The notes under the pieces are model-generated. The model was not told the DNA's origin and made no database searches. It saw only the letters and a program-made list of their open reading frames with translations. Of a stretch of 64,000 nucleotides of DNA, positions 24,882 to 34,649 are shown one piece after another. The DNA is taken from positions 186,001-250,000 of the forward strand of contig NZ_JABBPG010000001.1 of the NCBI RefSeq assembly GCF_013140855.1, in the 5' to 3' direction. Source of the stretch: Pseudoalteromonas caenipelagi. Its GTDB lineage: Bacteria > Pseudomonadota > Gammaproteobacteria > Enterobacterales > Alteromonadaceae. Made by a program: the position numbers and the translations under genes. How positions within the stretch are numbered: the first letter of the stretch is position 1; every line of letters starts with the position of its first letter.

Positions 24882-26129
24882 ATGGTTACGCCCATTATCC
24901 TTACCCTGATAGCGATTGCGTTCGTGCTTATCGTTATAGAGGATATCATCCATGTAAACAAGGCCAAAACTACCCTTTTTTTTGGTACTTTATGTTGGAT
25001 TATCGCTTTCATATCTCCGATTCATGGGCAAAGCCCAGAAACTGTACAACATCAACTAGATCATAACATTCTTGAAATTGCCACTCTATGGTTATTCTTA
25101 ATGGCTGCAATGACATTTGTTGCTTATTTGAATTCCAAGGGGTTTATTCAAAACATCGTTCATCGCGTTATGCCAGCGCAGATAAGTGAACGTAAGCTTA
25201 TGTTTTTAGTTGGTATATCTGCTTTTGTGTTTTCTTCAATTTCAGATAATATCACAGCAACGCTGATTTCTCTTGCAGTTGTTATGTCTTTGAAATTAGA
25301 CCCCAAAAAGCTAATTAAGTACGCAACGCTGATTATTTTTAGTGTTAATAGTGGGGGCGTGTCGCTCATTACTGGTGACGTAACGACTCTGATGATCTTT
25401 TTAGCTGACAAAGTCACTATTCCTGATTTATTACTTTTGATAGCACCAGCTTTGACGAGCGTTATTGCGCTGGCAGCTATGCTGTCGGTTGGTATGAACA
25501 GTACCTTAGAATTTAATAAAGATGAGCAAAGGCGAATAGAGAAAACAGACATTACGATTGCAGTTATCTTTATGTCTACGATCTTCGCAACGCTATTTTT
25601 GAGTGTTCAGTACCAAGTACCCCCGCTTTTAACATTTCTGTTTGGCTTATCTTTAATGTTTTTAGTTGCGCAATTTTTAATGCGCAAAAAAGACGTGAAC
25701 AAAAAAATCATCGACTATATTCGCGAAATTGAATACGACACGTTGCTGTTTTTCGTTGGGGTGTTGTTGCTGGTTGGCGCATTAAAAGAGGTGGGCGTAC
25801 TCGCCATGTTTACTGATTTATATGTATACATGAGCCCAGAATATGCAAACTACTTAATGGGGTTATTATCTGCTGCTGTAGATAACGTACCGCTTACCGC
25901 GGCATTATTAAAAGCAGATATCACGATGACGGCACAACAATGGTTAATGTTTACCTATGCAACTGGCGTGGGCGGCTCTATGTTAGTGATTGGCTCAGCT
26001 GCGGGTATTATTGCTATGAGTAAAGTTAAAGCATTGACCTTTATGAGCTACTTAAGAATGTCATTGTATTTATTGATTGCTTATACATTAGGTTATGCTG
26101 GCGCATATATATCTGGCCAGTTTATCTAA
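24882..26129 (+). CDS. nhaD: Na+/H+ antiporter NhaD
   Basis: A 415-residue inner-membrane protein with about 12 helices in the ion-transporter superfamily. NhaD hallmarks are visible: SSISDNITATLIS (about 125), NSGGVSLITGDVTTLMIF (about 165), and the second-half repeat AAVDNVPLTAAL (about 330) followed by GVGGSMLVIGSAAG. NhaD exchanges cytoplasmic Na+ (or Li+) for protons and is common in marine bacteria. It stands alone, with a good terminator behind it. Shorter than some NhaDs because no N-terminal signal-like extension is present. Confidence 0.92.
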   Translation: MVTPIILTLIAIAFVLIVIEDIIHVNKAKTTLFFGTLCWIIAFISPIHGQSPETVQHQLDHNILEIATLWLFLMAAMTFVAYLNSKGFIQNIVHRVMPAQISERKLMFLVGISAFVFSSISDNITATLISLAVVMSLKLDPKKLIKYATLIIFSVNSGGVSLITGDVTTLMIFLADKVTIPDLLLLIAPALTSVIALAAMLSVGMNSTLEFNKDEQRRIEKTDITIAVIFMSTIFATLFLSVQYQVPPLLTFLFGLSLMFLVAQFLMRKKDVNKKIIDYIREIEYDTLLFFVGVLLLVGALKEVGVLAMFTDLYVYMSPEYANYLMGLLSAAVDNVPLTAALLKADITMTAQQWLMFTYATGVGGSMLVIGSAAGIIAMSKVKALTFMSYLRMSLYLLIAYTLGYAGAYISGQFI

Positions 26130-26194
26130 ATATTTTTTAGCCATTTTAGGTAATAAAAACTTGACACCTAGACGGCTAAAAGATACTTTCTATC

Positions 26195-26228
26195 AGCCCA
26201 CTAATTAGTTAGTGGGCTTTTATTTTGT
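26195..26228 (+). terminator. Terminator of nhaD
   Basis: A 10-bp stem (26195-26204 / 26209-26218, loop TTAG) followed directly by a T-rich tract, 65 bp after the nhaD stop. Confidence 0.85.
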
Positions 26229-26255
26229 TTTGATTCAGGTTTATCAAGGCAAAAT

Positions 26256-26425
26256 ATACAGAAGAGGTGCGATGCTTAGGTATTTAACAGTAGGTGACGA
26301 AAACCAGTGACTGTTGAAGAGGGAAGTATTCGCCGAGGAGAGTTATGGTACGTCGCCATCACTTTTCGGTTTACGGGGCTGAATCCTCGGAACTGTCACC
26401 GTTATTGGTGGAGAGCTTCTGGCAG
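26256..26425 (+). ncRNA. Lysine riboswitch (L-box) controlling lysC
   Basis: The conserved L-box core is present: AGAAGAGGTGCG at the 5' side, ACAGTAGGTGACGAAAA, TTCGCCGAGG, GGGGCTGAATCCTCGG, ACTGTCACCGTTATTGGTGGAGAGCTTCTGG at the 3' side. The closing helix P1 pairs CAGAAG (26259-26264) with CTTCTG (26416-26421). It lies in the leader about 90 bases ahead of the lysC start. Lysine binding is expected to shut off lysC expression. I see no obvious T-tracted terminator between aptamer and gene, so control of translation start is as likely as termination. Confidence 0.93.
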
Positions 26426-26512
26426 AGGTCAATTCAACTATCTTTCAGTACCTTTATTGCCAAGTTCTCCTGTTTTTTATGATTGCTATTGAAGCGGTCA
26501 AAAGGAGATATC

Positions 26513-27859
26513 ATGAATTCGCAGTACACAGTCGCAAAGTTTGGCGGAACAAGTGTAGCCGATTATCCAGCCATGCATCGCTGTGCTCAGATTATAAATG
26601 ATGACAGTCAAGTTAGAGTGGTCGTTGTTAGTGCAAGCGCAGGCGTTACAAACCATTTAGTCACGTTGACTCAACAAAAAGCAGATGAAGCACAACGTCA
26701 ACAGTTAGTGCAAGCTGTTATCGATATTCAAAATGCCATTCTCGCTCAGTTAAGCCTAGATGCTGATCTAGCACAGGGATTTGAGCAAACACTCGTAGAG
26801 TTTAAATCGTTAGCCGCGTTGCCCGCCTTGAGTGCGCAACAATGTGATGAAATGCTGAGCTTTGGCGAGCGTCTGTCATCGTATTTATTTACCCAAGTGT
26901 TGCGAAATTTAGGCTTAAATGCTGATCGCTTTGATGTGCGTACAGTTTTGAAAACCGACAACCGCTTTGGTAAGGCGTCACCTGATATTGAAGCGACAGC
27001 AAAAGCAGCACAACAACGCTTAGTGCCTTTGTTAGATGATAAAGTGCTAGTCACGCAAGGGTTTATTGGCAGTGATGTTTATGGTCAAACAACAACATTA
27101 GGAAGAGGTGGCTCAGATTATAGTGCCGCATTGCTTGCTGAAGCGATTCACGCAAAAAGCGTGCATATCTGGACAGATGTTGTCGGCATTTTTAGCACCG
27201 ATCCTAGATTGTGCGTAAAGGCGTCACCGATTGCGCGTCTGAGCTTTGATGAGGCTGCTGAAATGGCCACGTTCGGTGCAAAAGTGCTACATCCTGCAAC
27301 AATTCTGCCTGCGAGTCGAAGCGGCATCGCAGTATTTGTCGGTTCAAGTCGCGATCCGCAAGCGGGTGGAACATGGATTGAGCGCGAAAAATCTACAGCG
27401 CCTGGAATTAGAGCGGTAACACAGCGTAAAAATCAGATTTTACTGACTCTCAAGAGCCCAGAAATGCTTCTGGCCAGTGGCTTTTTGGCCAGAATATTTA
27501 CGATATTAAGCGCACATAATATTTCGGTTGATTTGGTTACAACTTCTGAAATCAGTGTGGCAATTACCTTAGATAATGCTCAAAATGCGTCTCGCCCAGA
27601 ATTGGAGCAAGCGTGTCTTGATGAATTAAGTGAGTTTTGTCATGTTACGGTTGAAAACAACCTCACATTAGTGGCATTGATTGGCTCTGAAATCCAACTC
27701 AAGCAGCATGAAATGAATTTAATGAAAGTATTAAGCGAATTTAATATTCGTTTGATTTGCCATGGTGCAAGTAAACACAACCTCTGTTTTTTGGTGGAAC
27801 AATCCCATTCGGATCATGTTGTGCAGTCTATTCATGAAAAACTGCTAGAGTCTGCATAA
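26513..27859 (+). CDS. lysC: Lysine-sensitive aspartokinase III
   Basis: A 448-residue aspartate kinase, the first step of the Lys/Thr/Met pathway. The kinase domain begins AKFGGTSVADYPAM and contains GRGGSDYSAALL (about 200) and IWTDVVGIFSTDP. The C-terminal half carries two ACT domains (from about 310). Length matches E. coli LysC (449) rather than the bifunctional ThrA/MetL. The start at 26513 is set by AAAGGAG six bases upstream; an in-frame codon at 26483 lacks this. Expression is under the upstream lysine riboswitch, in addition to feedback by lysine on the ACT domains. Confidence 0.95.
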   Translation: MNSQYTVAKFGGTSVADYPAMHRCAQIINDDSQVRVVVVSASAGVTNHLVTLTQQKADEAQRQQLVQAVIDIQNAILAQLSLDADLAQGFEQTLVEFKSLAALPALSAQQCDEMLSFGERLSSYLFTQVLRNLGLNADRFDVRTVLKTDNRFGKASPDIEATAKAAQQRLVPLLDDKVLVTQGFIGSDVYGQTTTLGRGGSDYSAALLAEAIHAKSVHIWTDVVGIFSTDPRLCVKASPIARLSFDEAAEMATFGAKVLHPATILPASRSGIAVFVGSSRDPQAGGTWIEREKSTAPGIRAVTQRKNQILLTLKSPEMLLASGFLARIFTILSAHNISVDLVTTSEISVAITLDNAQNASRPELEQACLDELSEFCHVTVENNLTLVALIGSEIQLKQHEMNLMKVLSEFNIRLICHGASKHNLCFLVEQSHSDHVVQSIHEKLLESA

Positions 27860-28043
27860 TATAATCCATATAGTGGCACCTAAAATACATTCTTGGGTGC
27901 CACCTAGGGGGATTAATTTACCCTACACATCAAATACGTCTTAAGTTTTCAAGTAACAGAATATCATGGACCTATTTCGTTCGCATTTCTTAACAACTTA
28001 AGTATAATCAGCCGTCTAAAACAATAACTAAATTATAAATAAT

Positions 28044-29366
28044 ATGGCTCAATTGCGAGATGGTTTTCAAAGCCGACTTGGCTTTGTTCTGGCTGCAGCA
28101 GGCGCTGCAGTTGGTCTAGGTAATATATGGGGGTTTCCTACCCAAGCTGCAAATCACGGTGGCGGCGCGTTTTTGCTGGTTTACTTTATTGTTATATTTC
28201 TGTTAGCGCTTCCAGCACTATATACAGAGCTCTACTTGGGACACCAAGCGCAATCTAACCCGGTAAACGCACTCAGACAGGCTTGGAAAGAAAAAGCGCC
28301 AAAAATAGGTGCAGGGGCTGGTTATTTAGGCTTGCTCGGTGCAATTATTATGCTGAGTTTCTATTCAATCGTTGCAGGTTGGATGCTGGCATTTTCTCTT
28401 GAACCACTGAGTCGACTTTTTGGTTTTGAGCAAGCTAGTGAGTTTTTAAAAAGTGACTCTACACTAAGAAACTTCATTTTTACCCCACTCATGTTGCTAC
28501 TTACAGCCAGTATTATATTAAAAGGGGTTAAGTCGGGTATTGAAACTTGGTCAAGACGACTCATGCCAATGCTACTTTTACTGTTAATCGCGCTTATTGC
28601 CTATATCGCCACGCTAGATGGCGCATCAGAAGGTTTTAGCGCTTATTTAGTACCCGACTTTTCTAAAGTGACTGACCCTGACTTGGTGATTGCAGCAATG
28701 GGGCAGGCGTTCTTTTCATTATCTTTGGGCGTTGGCTGTATGATGATTTACGGCTCGTACCTCAAGCCAAATGAAAACTTACCCAAACTAACATTGAGCG
28801 TTGCTGCTCTGGATACAGGTGTTGCATTTTTAGCTGGTTTGTTAATTGTGCCTGCAATTTTTGTGGCACAGCACAACGGTGTGGAGGTTTTTCAAGATGG
28901 TAAGTTGGTCGGTGAGGGACGATTAATATTCGCCGTATTACCCGAGCTGTTTTCAAGTATGGGCGCAATTGGTTTATGGGTTGGGTTAACTTTCTTTGTA
29001 CTGATGTCAATCGCATCGGTGACATCGACGATTTCTTCAACTGAAATACCAGTATCGTTTTTAGTTGAAAGCCATGGTATGCAACGAAAAGGGGCGACGT
29101 GGCTAGTGACTGCAATTGTCTTTAGCGTATCTAGTACCATTATCGTAAATTTTGAATGGTTGTTTGGCTTAGTCATAACACTGCTTACACAATATCAGCT
29201 GCCATTAATGGGCTTGTTTTATTTTGTAACTGTTGGATGGATATGGAAGCGAGGTAATCAGTTAAGCCTTGAGTGCAAAGGAGCACATTACTGGTTTGCC
29301 CAATATGTTCGTTTTGTTTGTCCAATATTAATGACAGCTGTATTTTTGAATGTCGCTTTTAAATAA
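28044..29366 (+). CDS. Sodium-dependent transporter, NSS (SNF) family
   Basis: A 440-residue inner-membrane transporter with about 11 helices. The N-terminus SRLGFVLAAAGAAVGLGNIWGFPTQAANHGGGAF is the diagnostic first-helix sequence of neurotransmitter:sodium symporters, including the unwound GNIWGFP region that binds Na+. Bacterial members (LeuT, TnaT, MhsT) take up amino acids with Na+. The substrate cannot be read from sequence. It follows lysC by 184 bp on the same strand; the hairpin between them and a separate leader suggest separate transcription. Confidence 0.92.
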   Translation: MAQLRDGFQSRLGFVLAAAGAAVGLGNIWGFPTQAANHGGGAFLLVYFIVIFLLALPALYTELYLGHQAQSNPVNALRQAWKEKAPKIGAGAGYLGLLGAIIMLSFYSIVAGWMLAFSLEPLSRLFGFEQASEFLKSDSTLRNFIFTPLMLLLTASIILKGVKSGIETWSRRLMPMLLLLLIALIAYIATLDGASEGFSAYLVPDFSKVTDPDLVIAAMGQAFFSLSLGVGCMMIYGSYLKPNENLPKLTLSVAALDTGVAFLAGLLIVPAIFVAQHNGVEVFQDGKLVGEGRLIFAVLPELFSSMGAIGLWVGLTFFVLMSIASVTSTISSTEIPVSFLVESHGMQRKGATWLVTAIVFSVSSTIIVNFEWLFGLVITLLTQYQLPLMGLFYFVTVGWIWKRGNQLSLECKGAHYWFAQYVRFVCPILMTAVFLNVAFK

Positions 29367-29569
29367 TATTATTTCTTATATTTAAGGCTCGTTGAAATAT
29401 GTACGTTATACACTTAGGTGAATTAGTTTAATCCTTGGAAGGTATTGTATCTAAAGGTAAAACCTAGGTTGAGGTGGTAAAGCAATTTATTTATGGTTAT
29501 CATGACATATTAAAGCTATTCTACATTTAGACTGCTGTTTTATTTTTAAATATTGGATTTATTAGAAGT

Positions 29570-29737
29570 ATGCCGAGTTCATTAAAACATAAGCTGAAGG
29601 AAATTATTGGAATTACATCTTGTACGGCGACAATTTTATTTGCCGTGATAGGTATATTTTCCTTAAGTGAATACATAACTTATTATGGTTCCATATTTAT
29701 ATTATGCATGATAATCGGAATGTATAAATATGCATGA
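29570..29737 (+). CDS. Small membrane protein (55 aa) coupled to the PhyH-like gene
   Basis: A 55-residue ORF MPSSLKHKLKEIIGITS..., with two hydrophobic segments (about 12-31 and 37-51) and a Lys-rich N-terminus. Its TGA (29735-29737) lies inside the next gene, an 8-bp overlap with the ATG at 29730, which suggests translational coupling. The region is markedly AT-rich, like the downstream gene. No family recognised. It could anchor or accompany the oxygenase. Confidence 0.55.
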   Translation: MPSSLKHKLKEIIGITSCTATILFAVIGIFSLSEYITYYGSIFILCMIIGMYKYA

Positions 29738-30662
29738 TTCGATACAAAGTAATAGATTGCTAAATATGGCTCTAAAAGAAAATGCGGTTTGTTTTTTGGA
29801 GCCACTTTATGAAGAACGTGTCATCGATAAGCTCAACGCTGCGTTAGATATAATCTTTGCTAACAAAAGTGGCGAAAGGCGCTATGCGGATGCTTTAGAG
29901 TTATATCAATCCGGTGTTTTTAATGACATCGTAACACCCAAACTTATCTCATTGATTTTCAGTTTTTTTCCTAACCCTGTTCTATATCACTTTCATTCAT
30001 ATGAAATAACAGGTCAACAAGACAAGCCTCATATCGCAGCTGATAACTTTTTAGATGGATGGCATAGAGACATTGACTGTATATACGACATCAAAACTAA
30101 AGGCGTCCAGCATATAACTTTATTTATCTACCTTACTGATGTAAATGACGGAGATGGTGCGTTTGAGATCTGTAATAAAAATTTAGGCTTTTTTTCTAGA
30201 TTGTTCAAAAACTCAAACTTCTTTCGTGTGACTGGAGAAAAAGGTCATACTTTTTTATTTAATAGAACGGCTTTTCATCGAGCTAGCCCAAATAGAAATT
30301 CTAAAAACCGACGTGTTCTTAAGATTTCATTTCAAGACAAAAGCACGGTAATGCCACCATTAAACGTAAATATAAAAAGCCATGAAAAGCGGTTCAAAAT
30401 ACACCAAACTATGGAAAATATAAATAAGTCTGACATCGTAGTCAGGTCCTTATTCGGAGATAAAAATATTTGCAACCATGATGTATCGGCTAAAGTAAAA
30501 GAGTTCTATTATAAAGAGGCACTAAATGAATTAGTGCCTGAACATGATGTCCTGTTTAAATGTCCGATGAACTTCTTACAAGAGTTTAGGGCAGTTGCTA
30601 AAGATATAGTGTATCTTAAACATTTAGTCTTTTCTCAAATATTAAGATGTATAAAACGCTAG
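29730..30662 (+). CDS. PhyH-like Fe(II)/2-oxoglutarate oxygenase
   Basis: A 310-residue protein with the double-stranded beta-helix iron site: His112-x-Asp114 in WHRDID, distal His183 in AFHRASPNR, and a following Arg189 for 2-oxoglutarate. The HITLFIYLTDVNDGDGAFEI strand pair is typical of PhyH/ectoine-hydroxylase-like enzymes. The C-terminal 90 residues (after about 215) are outside the core fold and look helical. Substrate unknown. The AT-rich composition and isolation from other pathway genes suggest a gene acquired separately from its neighbours. Only the small overlapping membrane protein travels with it. Confidence 0.8.
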   Translation: MHDSIQSNRLLNMALKENAVCFLEPLYEERVIDKLNAALDIIFANKSGERRYADALELYQSGVFNDIVTPKLISLIFSFFPNPVLYHFHSYEITGQQDKPHIAADNFLDGWHRDIDCIYDIKTKGVQHITLFIYLTDVNDGDGAFEICNKNLGFFSRLFKNSNFFRVTGEKGHTFLFNRTAFHRASPNRNSKNRRVLKISFQDKSTVMPPLNVNIKSHEKRFKIHQTMENINKSDIVVRSLFGDKNICNHDVSAKVKEFYYKEALNELVPEHDVLFKCPMNFLQEFRAVAKDIVYLKHLVFSQILRCIKR

Positions 30663-30741
30663 CGTGATATTCTTTTTCTGATTACACAAGCTTTGTGATT
30701 CCATTTATTTATGAGAGATGGTTAATCCTCAAACATCCAAG

Positions 30742-32892
30742 CTACCAACGATTTATGTAATTTAATTTTATGGTCTTCTCGTCAAAGCTTGTTGTTCTTT
30801 CATGCCAGCCATCCTCTAAATCATAGCCTTTGTTTACGCTGATTTGGTACAGCTCGTCTGGGGCGCTTTGATATCGTAAGCGACTGAAAATAGATAAGCT
30901 ATCTGCTCGAGTATTGTGCTGGATTAGCGTATTCCAAGACCACTGGTTGTTAAAAGCGATACTTGCTTTAAAACGCGTGTTGTACATGTTTTCGCTTAAA
31001 ATATTTTTGCTGTAATAGTGATGATGCCTACTAAGTTGAAGTAAGATATGCTTATTAGGCTTGTAATTAATTTCCGCAAGCACTTGCTGTCGATCACTGT
31101 CATAAAATTCGCCTGAACTGAGCGTTATGTTGCCAAAAACACTTTGATCTGTAGGTGTGCGATAATACGCTTCCCACTGGTCAAAACTATAATCCTTAGC
31201 CTCAAACCCAATACTTCTCCCCATTGCATAATGCTTCTTTAATCGCTCTTTCCTTGCGATATATTGAAGTTGAAAGATTGATGAGTTTTTCATTTCTATA
31301 CGCATCGGTCTGATGAGGTACTTTTTGCTCAGCCAGTTGTTGTTTACATCATTACGTTGATAGTAGTGATAGTTAACTTGGTAGTAATTTATATATTCGC
31401 TCAGAACTCCAGACTGCGGACGTTCTCTAAAGTGTGATACCAGTTCATAATAATTAATGCCATTTCGGTTTACAAAGCCCAGTGCAGGATTGAAATCTTC
31501 CCCCAAATATCGATACTTTGTTCGCAAGTATACTCGGTCATTGGGTAAGGTTATCTGTGCACCATATGCCTTGGTATCTTGCTCAGGGTACATTTTTTGC
31601 GTTTGCTGATACCAAGCAAATGCTCTGATCTGTTGATTGTCGAATATATCGTTTGCATAGCGGTAATCAACGCCAAAAAGCCGGTCATTATCTCTGCTAT
31701 TGGCGCTGCCATCTGTTAACATTGCGCCAAATTGATGCGCTTCACCAATTTGGTGTTTAACTCGCGCAACAGTTAGTTGGGTTTTATCTTCTGGCTGGCC
31801 ATCTTTTTCTTGGTTTACACTGAGTAAGCCAAAACTTGTATTACCTAACTTACCAGTCAACTTTGTACCCCAATCAATATCTAATACGCCACTTTGTGGC
31901 CCTTGACCAATTGTTCTGGAGTAAAATGGCATACCATTGTAGTCATCATTGTTAAAGTCACCAAAGCTAAATACCTGACTATCCTGTAAAAAAAAATCCC
32001 GCTTTTCTACAAAAAACTGGTTAAAACGAGTCATATTAATATCTACCTCATCGACATCGGTGCCAGAAAAGTCGGTATTTAGGGTAAGCACGCCAGTGAC
32101 ACTGGGTGTAAATTTATAAAATGCGTCCAAAGAAGGAGTCCACTTTGACTCTTTAGGGTTGTCTTTAAAACTGATGCCTGATTTAAGCTCTATGCCTTTT
32201 CCTTGTGAAAGCCCGTGAAGATTTGTTATTTGTGCAACTTGTGGCGCAGTCCAACCTCCATTTTGAGGATCATTAATGTTCCAGTAAATTTGTTTGTATG
32301 GCTTGGAGAGTTTATGTCGTAATTGTAGGCCCCAATTGCTTTTGTTAGGGTCAAATGACACCGACTGCATCGGTATGGCCATCTCAACGCTCCATCCTTG
32401 CTCTGTGCGTTGGGTTTTTGCATACCATATTGTGCTCCACTGTGCGATATATTGCGTCCCATCAACTAAGCCATCTTCTCTTACACCGGATGGGGTAACA
32501 TGAAATAAATAGGCATCACGCTTATCAAAGTTTGTGTCTAATGTTATACCAAAGTAGTCTTCATCCCAGATCCTATCACCTTGAGTAAGCACTCTGTCTG
32601 TGATTGTCTTTGCTGGTTGAGTGATTTGTGCGGCAATGTATAGATACGATTCATCGTAGGCAATTCTTGCTTTAATGGGGTATAGAGCGTCTTTGCCTAA
32701 GTTAGGTCTAAATTCAACAAACTGATCAATAAGCTTTGCACCTTGCCATTCTTGTTCATTCACATAGCCATCAATAATCGGCGATACTTTCAATTTGGTC
32801 ATACTGAGCGGTGACCTTTTAAACTCGTTATTGGCATGTACCGTGAGTACCGGTAGCAATAAACTAAGGGTTAGGCAGTTAGCGTAGTTCAT
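30742..32892 (-). CDS. CBM9-like / DUF5916 outer-membrane protein
   Basis: A secreted protein of about 716 residues with a signal peptide (MNYANCLTLSLLLPVLTVHA). I start it at 32892, where AGGAA precedes the ATG, not at 32922. A carbohydrate-binding family-9-like beta-sandwich (about 30-210: IDGYVNEQEWQGA, YDESYLYIAAQI, GITLDTNFDKRDAYLFHVTPSG) is followed by a DUF5916-type beta-barrel region rich in alternating aromatic strands, ending in aromatic INRW. The usual reading is an outer-membrane protein of unknown role, possibly glycan-related. It is a single gene with its own promoter, divergent from the photolyase operon. Confidence 0.85.
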   Translation of the reverse strand: MNYANCLTLSLLLPVLTVHANNEFKRSPLSMTKLKVSPIIDGYVNEQEWQGAKLIDQFVEFRPNLGKDALYPIKARIAYDESYLYIAAQITQPAKTITDRVLTQGDRIWDEDYFGITLDTNFDKRDAYLFHVTPSGVREDGLVDGTQYIAQWSTIWYAKTQRTEQGWSVEMAIPMQSVSFDPNKSNWGLQLRHKLSKPYKQIYWNINDPQNGGWTAPQVAQITNLHGLSQGKGIELKSGISFKDNPKESKWTPSLDAFYKFTPSVTGVLTLNTDFSGTDVDEVDINMTRFNQFFVEKRDFFLQDSQVFSFGDFNNDDYNGMPFYSRTIGQGPQSGVLDIDWGTKLTGKLGNTSFGLLSVNQEKDGQPEDKTQLTVARVKHQIGEAHQFGAMLTDGSANSRDNDRLFGVDYRYANDIFDNQQIRAFAWYQQTQKMYPEQDTKAYGAQITLPNDRVYLRTKYRYLGEDFNPALGFVNRNGINYYELVSHFRERPQSGVLSEYINYYQVNYHYYQRNDVNNNWLSKKYLIRPMRIEMKNSSIFQLQYIARKERLKKHYAMGRSIGFEAKDYSFDQWEAYYRTPTDQSVFGNITLSSGEFYDSDRQQVLAEINYKPNKHILLQLSRHHHYYSKNILSENMYNTRFKASIAFNNQWSWNTLIQHNTRADSLSIFSRLRYQSAPDELYQISVNKGYDLEDGWHERTTSFDEKTIKLNYINRW

Positions 32893-33144
32893 ATTTTTTT
32901 CCTGCTTAAAGTAACTTTGCAAAAGAGTGCCTTAGCGGCCAAGGAAAGGCGTGAAAAAGTGGGGAAATTGCGTGACAAAAAGGTGATTATTGAACTTTTA
33001 CTCTGTAATACATTGATCTTACTCGTTTGTTTTTGCCTAACTGAATTTTTGTAGCCTCCTTACCATTACTTTTATTTGCAAACTGAACTTTTTTTTTTAA
33101 CTGCCCGTAGACATATAAGGATGTGTTTAAGGAGAGAGACCGCA

Positions 33145-34500
33145 ATGTCTAAGGCGCTTTATTGGTTTACGCATGATTTGCGACTTAATGATAATACGGC
33201 TTTAGAAGCGCTTTTGAATCGCCATGACGAAGTTGCTTTTATGTTTGTAATAAACAGCGATTGGTTTAAACCAACAAACTATTTTCAAAAAAGTATGGGC
33301 GTACACCGTTGGCAGTTTTTGAAAGGATCTTTAAAAAACTTACATAGTCAACTGAGTAACCACGGCCACCGTTTAATACTGAAATGGGGCAATCCTGTGA
33401 CTGAGATTATGGACTTTGTTGAACAGCATAAAGTCACACACATAGTCACCTCTGTGCAGTTTGGGTTTTACGAGCAAAAGGAAATAGAATCAGTTAAAGC
33501 GCAACTCCCATCAGTGACAGTCAACAGCTATTGTACAAGCACTTTGTTTAGTGAAGAGCAAATTGTTACTGAGCAAACTCCCTTGCAGTCATTTTCGGCC
33601 TTTAGAAAGTACGTGGAAAAACAAAATTTTGCCGTAAGAAAACTGAGTTCTAAAGACATTGCTTTATGGCCAAAGTCCATCGATGTACAACCAGTAGAGC
33701 ACAGCGACAGTGTTAATCATGTTCTTGATAAGGTTGAGCGAGATTTGATTTGCGACGAACCGCTTGCCGAGCTGCAGTTTTTGGGTGGAGAACAAGGCGC
33801 ACTTTCACATATTTGTGATTACTTCAGCTCCTCAGCGCCGCTAACGTACAAAAAGACTCGTAACGAGCTAGACGGCAAATATAATTCTACCAAGTTTAGT
33901 CCGTACCTTGCGATGGGCAACGTATCTCCAAGATATATATGGCATGAGCTTATTAAGTACGAGCAAAGCCGTTGTAAAAATGAGTCAACATATTGGATTG
34001 GTTTTGAGTTGTTATGGAGAGAGTACTTTCAGTGGTTACTTAAAAGCCGTGGTAAATCATTTTTTCGATTTCAGGGGGTAGCAAAGAGCAAGCCATTAAC
34101 CAGTTTTTACGCACATAGGTTTACTCAGTGGTGTAATGGAAAAACAAAGTATCCCTTAGTTAACGCCTGTATCAACCAACTTAACGCAACAGGGTATATG
34201 TCTAATCGCGGTAGACAGATAGTTGCGAGCTGTTTGGTTAATGAACTGGGTGTTGATTGGCGTTATGGTGCTGCTTATTTTCAACAGCAACTTATTGATT
34301 ATGATGTGGCTTCAAACTGGGGGAACTGGCAATACATTGCCGGTGTCGGAGTAGACCCTCAAGGCGGCAGACACTTTAATTTAAGCAAGCAGACTCAACT
34401 GTATGATAAAAATGGGGATTTCATAAAGAAATGGCATGGTGAGTATGACGACAAGCATGTCTATGATTTGGTTGATGAAGCAGATTGGCCCAACATATGA
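33145..34500 (+). CDS. DASH-family cryptochrome (photolyase)
   Basis: A 451-residue flavoprotein starting [16 protein letters not shown]. The start at 33145 has AAGGAGAGA in front; an upstream in-frame start is ruled out by this. The N-terminal Rossmann-like antenna domain is followed by the FAD-binding helical domain with the conserved [34 protein letters not shown] and GRHFNLSKQ sequences. These identify the Cry-DASH family, which repairs cyclobutane dimers in single-stranded DNA. It is first in a tight three-gene operon: its TGA overlaps the DUF2256 ATG, and the FeS-photolyase follows. Confidence 0.95.
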   Translation: MSKALYWFTHDLRLNDNTALEALLNRHDEVAFMFVINSDWFKPTNYFQKSMGVHRWQFLKGSLKNLHSQLSNHGHRLILKWGNPVTEIMDFVEQHKVTHIVTSVQFGFYEQKEIESVKAQLPSVTVNSYCTSTLFSEEQIVTEQTPLQSFSAFRKYVEKQNFAVRKLSSKDIALWPKSIDVQPVEHSDSVNHVLDKVERDLICDEPLAELQFLGGEQGALSHICDYFSSSAPLTYKKTRNELDGKYNSTKFSPYLAMGNVSPRYIWHELIKYEQSRCKNESTYWIGFELLWREYFQWLLKSRGKSFFRFQGVAKSKPLTSFYAHRFTQWCNGKTKYPLVNACINQLNATGYMSNRGRQIVASCLVNELGVDWRYGAAYFQQQLIDYDVASNWGNWQYIAGVGVDPQGGRHFNLSKQTQLYDKNGDFIKKWHGEYDDKHVYDLVDEADWPNI

Positions 34501-34649
34501 ATAAAAAATATTTACCTACAAAAACCTGTGCAGTGTGCTTGTTGCCATTTTCTTGGCGAAAAAAATGGCAAAGAGATTGGGATAAAGTCAAATATTGCTC
34601 AAAGCGCTGTGCTTGTGCCCGTCACGTTATTAAAAAGGTGGTCGAATGA
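34497..34649 (+). CDS. DUF2256 small zinc-finger-like protein
   Basis: A 50-residue protein: [34 protein letters not shown]. Four main cysteines (CAVC and CSKRC, plus one at 40) form a treble-clef/zinc-ribbon pattern. PFxWRKKWxxxWxxVKYCSxRC is the DUF2256 signature. The ATG overlaps the Cry-DASH stop (ATGA) and its own TGA overlaps the next ATG, so all three genes are translationally linked. DUF2256 is known as a neighbour of cryptochromes, but its activity is unknown. Confidence 0.92.
   Translation: MNKKYLPTKTCAVCLLPFSWRKKWQRDWDKVKYCSKRCACARHVIKKVVE

Noticed and set aside
25160-25552. 130-codon minus-strand ORF inside nhaD
   Set aside because: Antisense of the nhaD helices; the reverse strand is expected to be open in such hydrophobic genes.
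27873-27903. Hairpin after lysC (8-bp stem, 15-base loop) as a terminator
   Set aside because: The loop is long and no T-tract follows, so I cannot support it as an intrinsic terminator.
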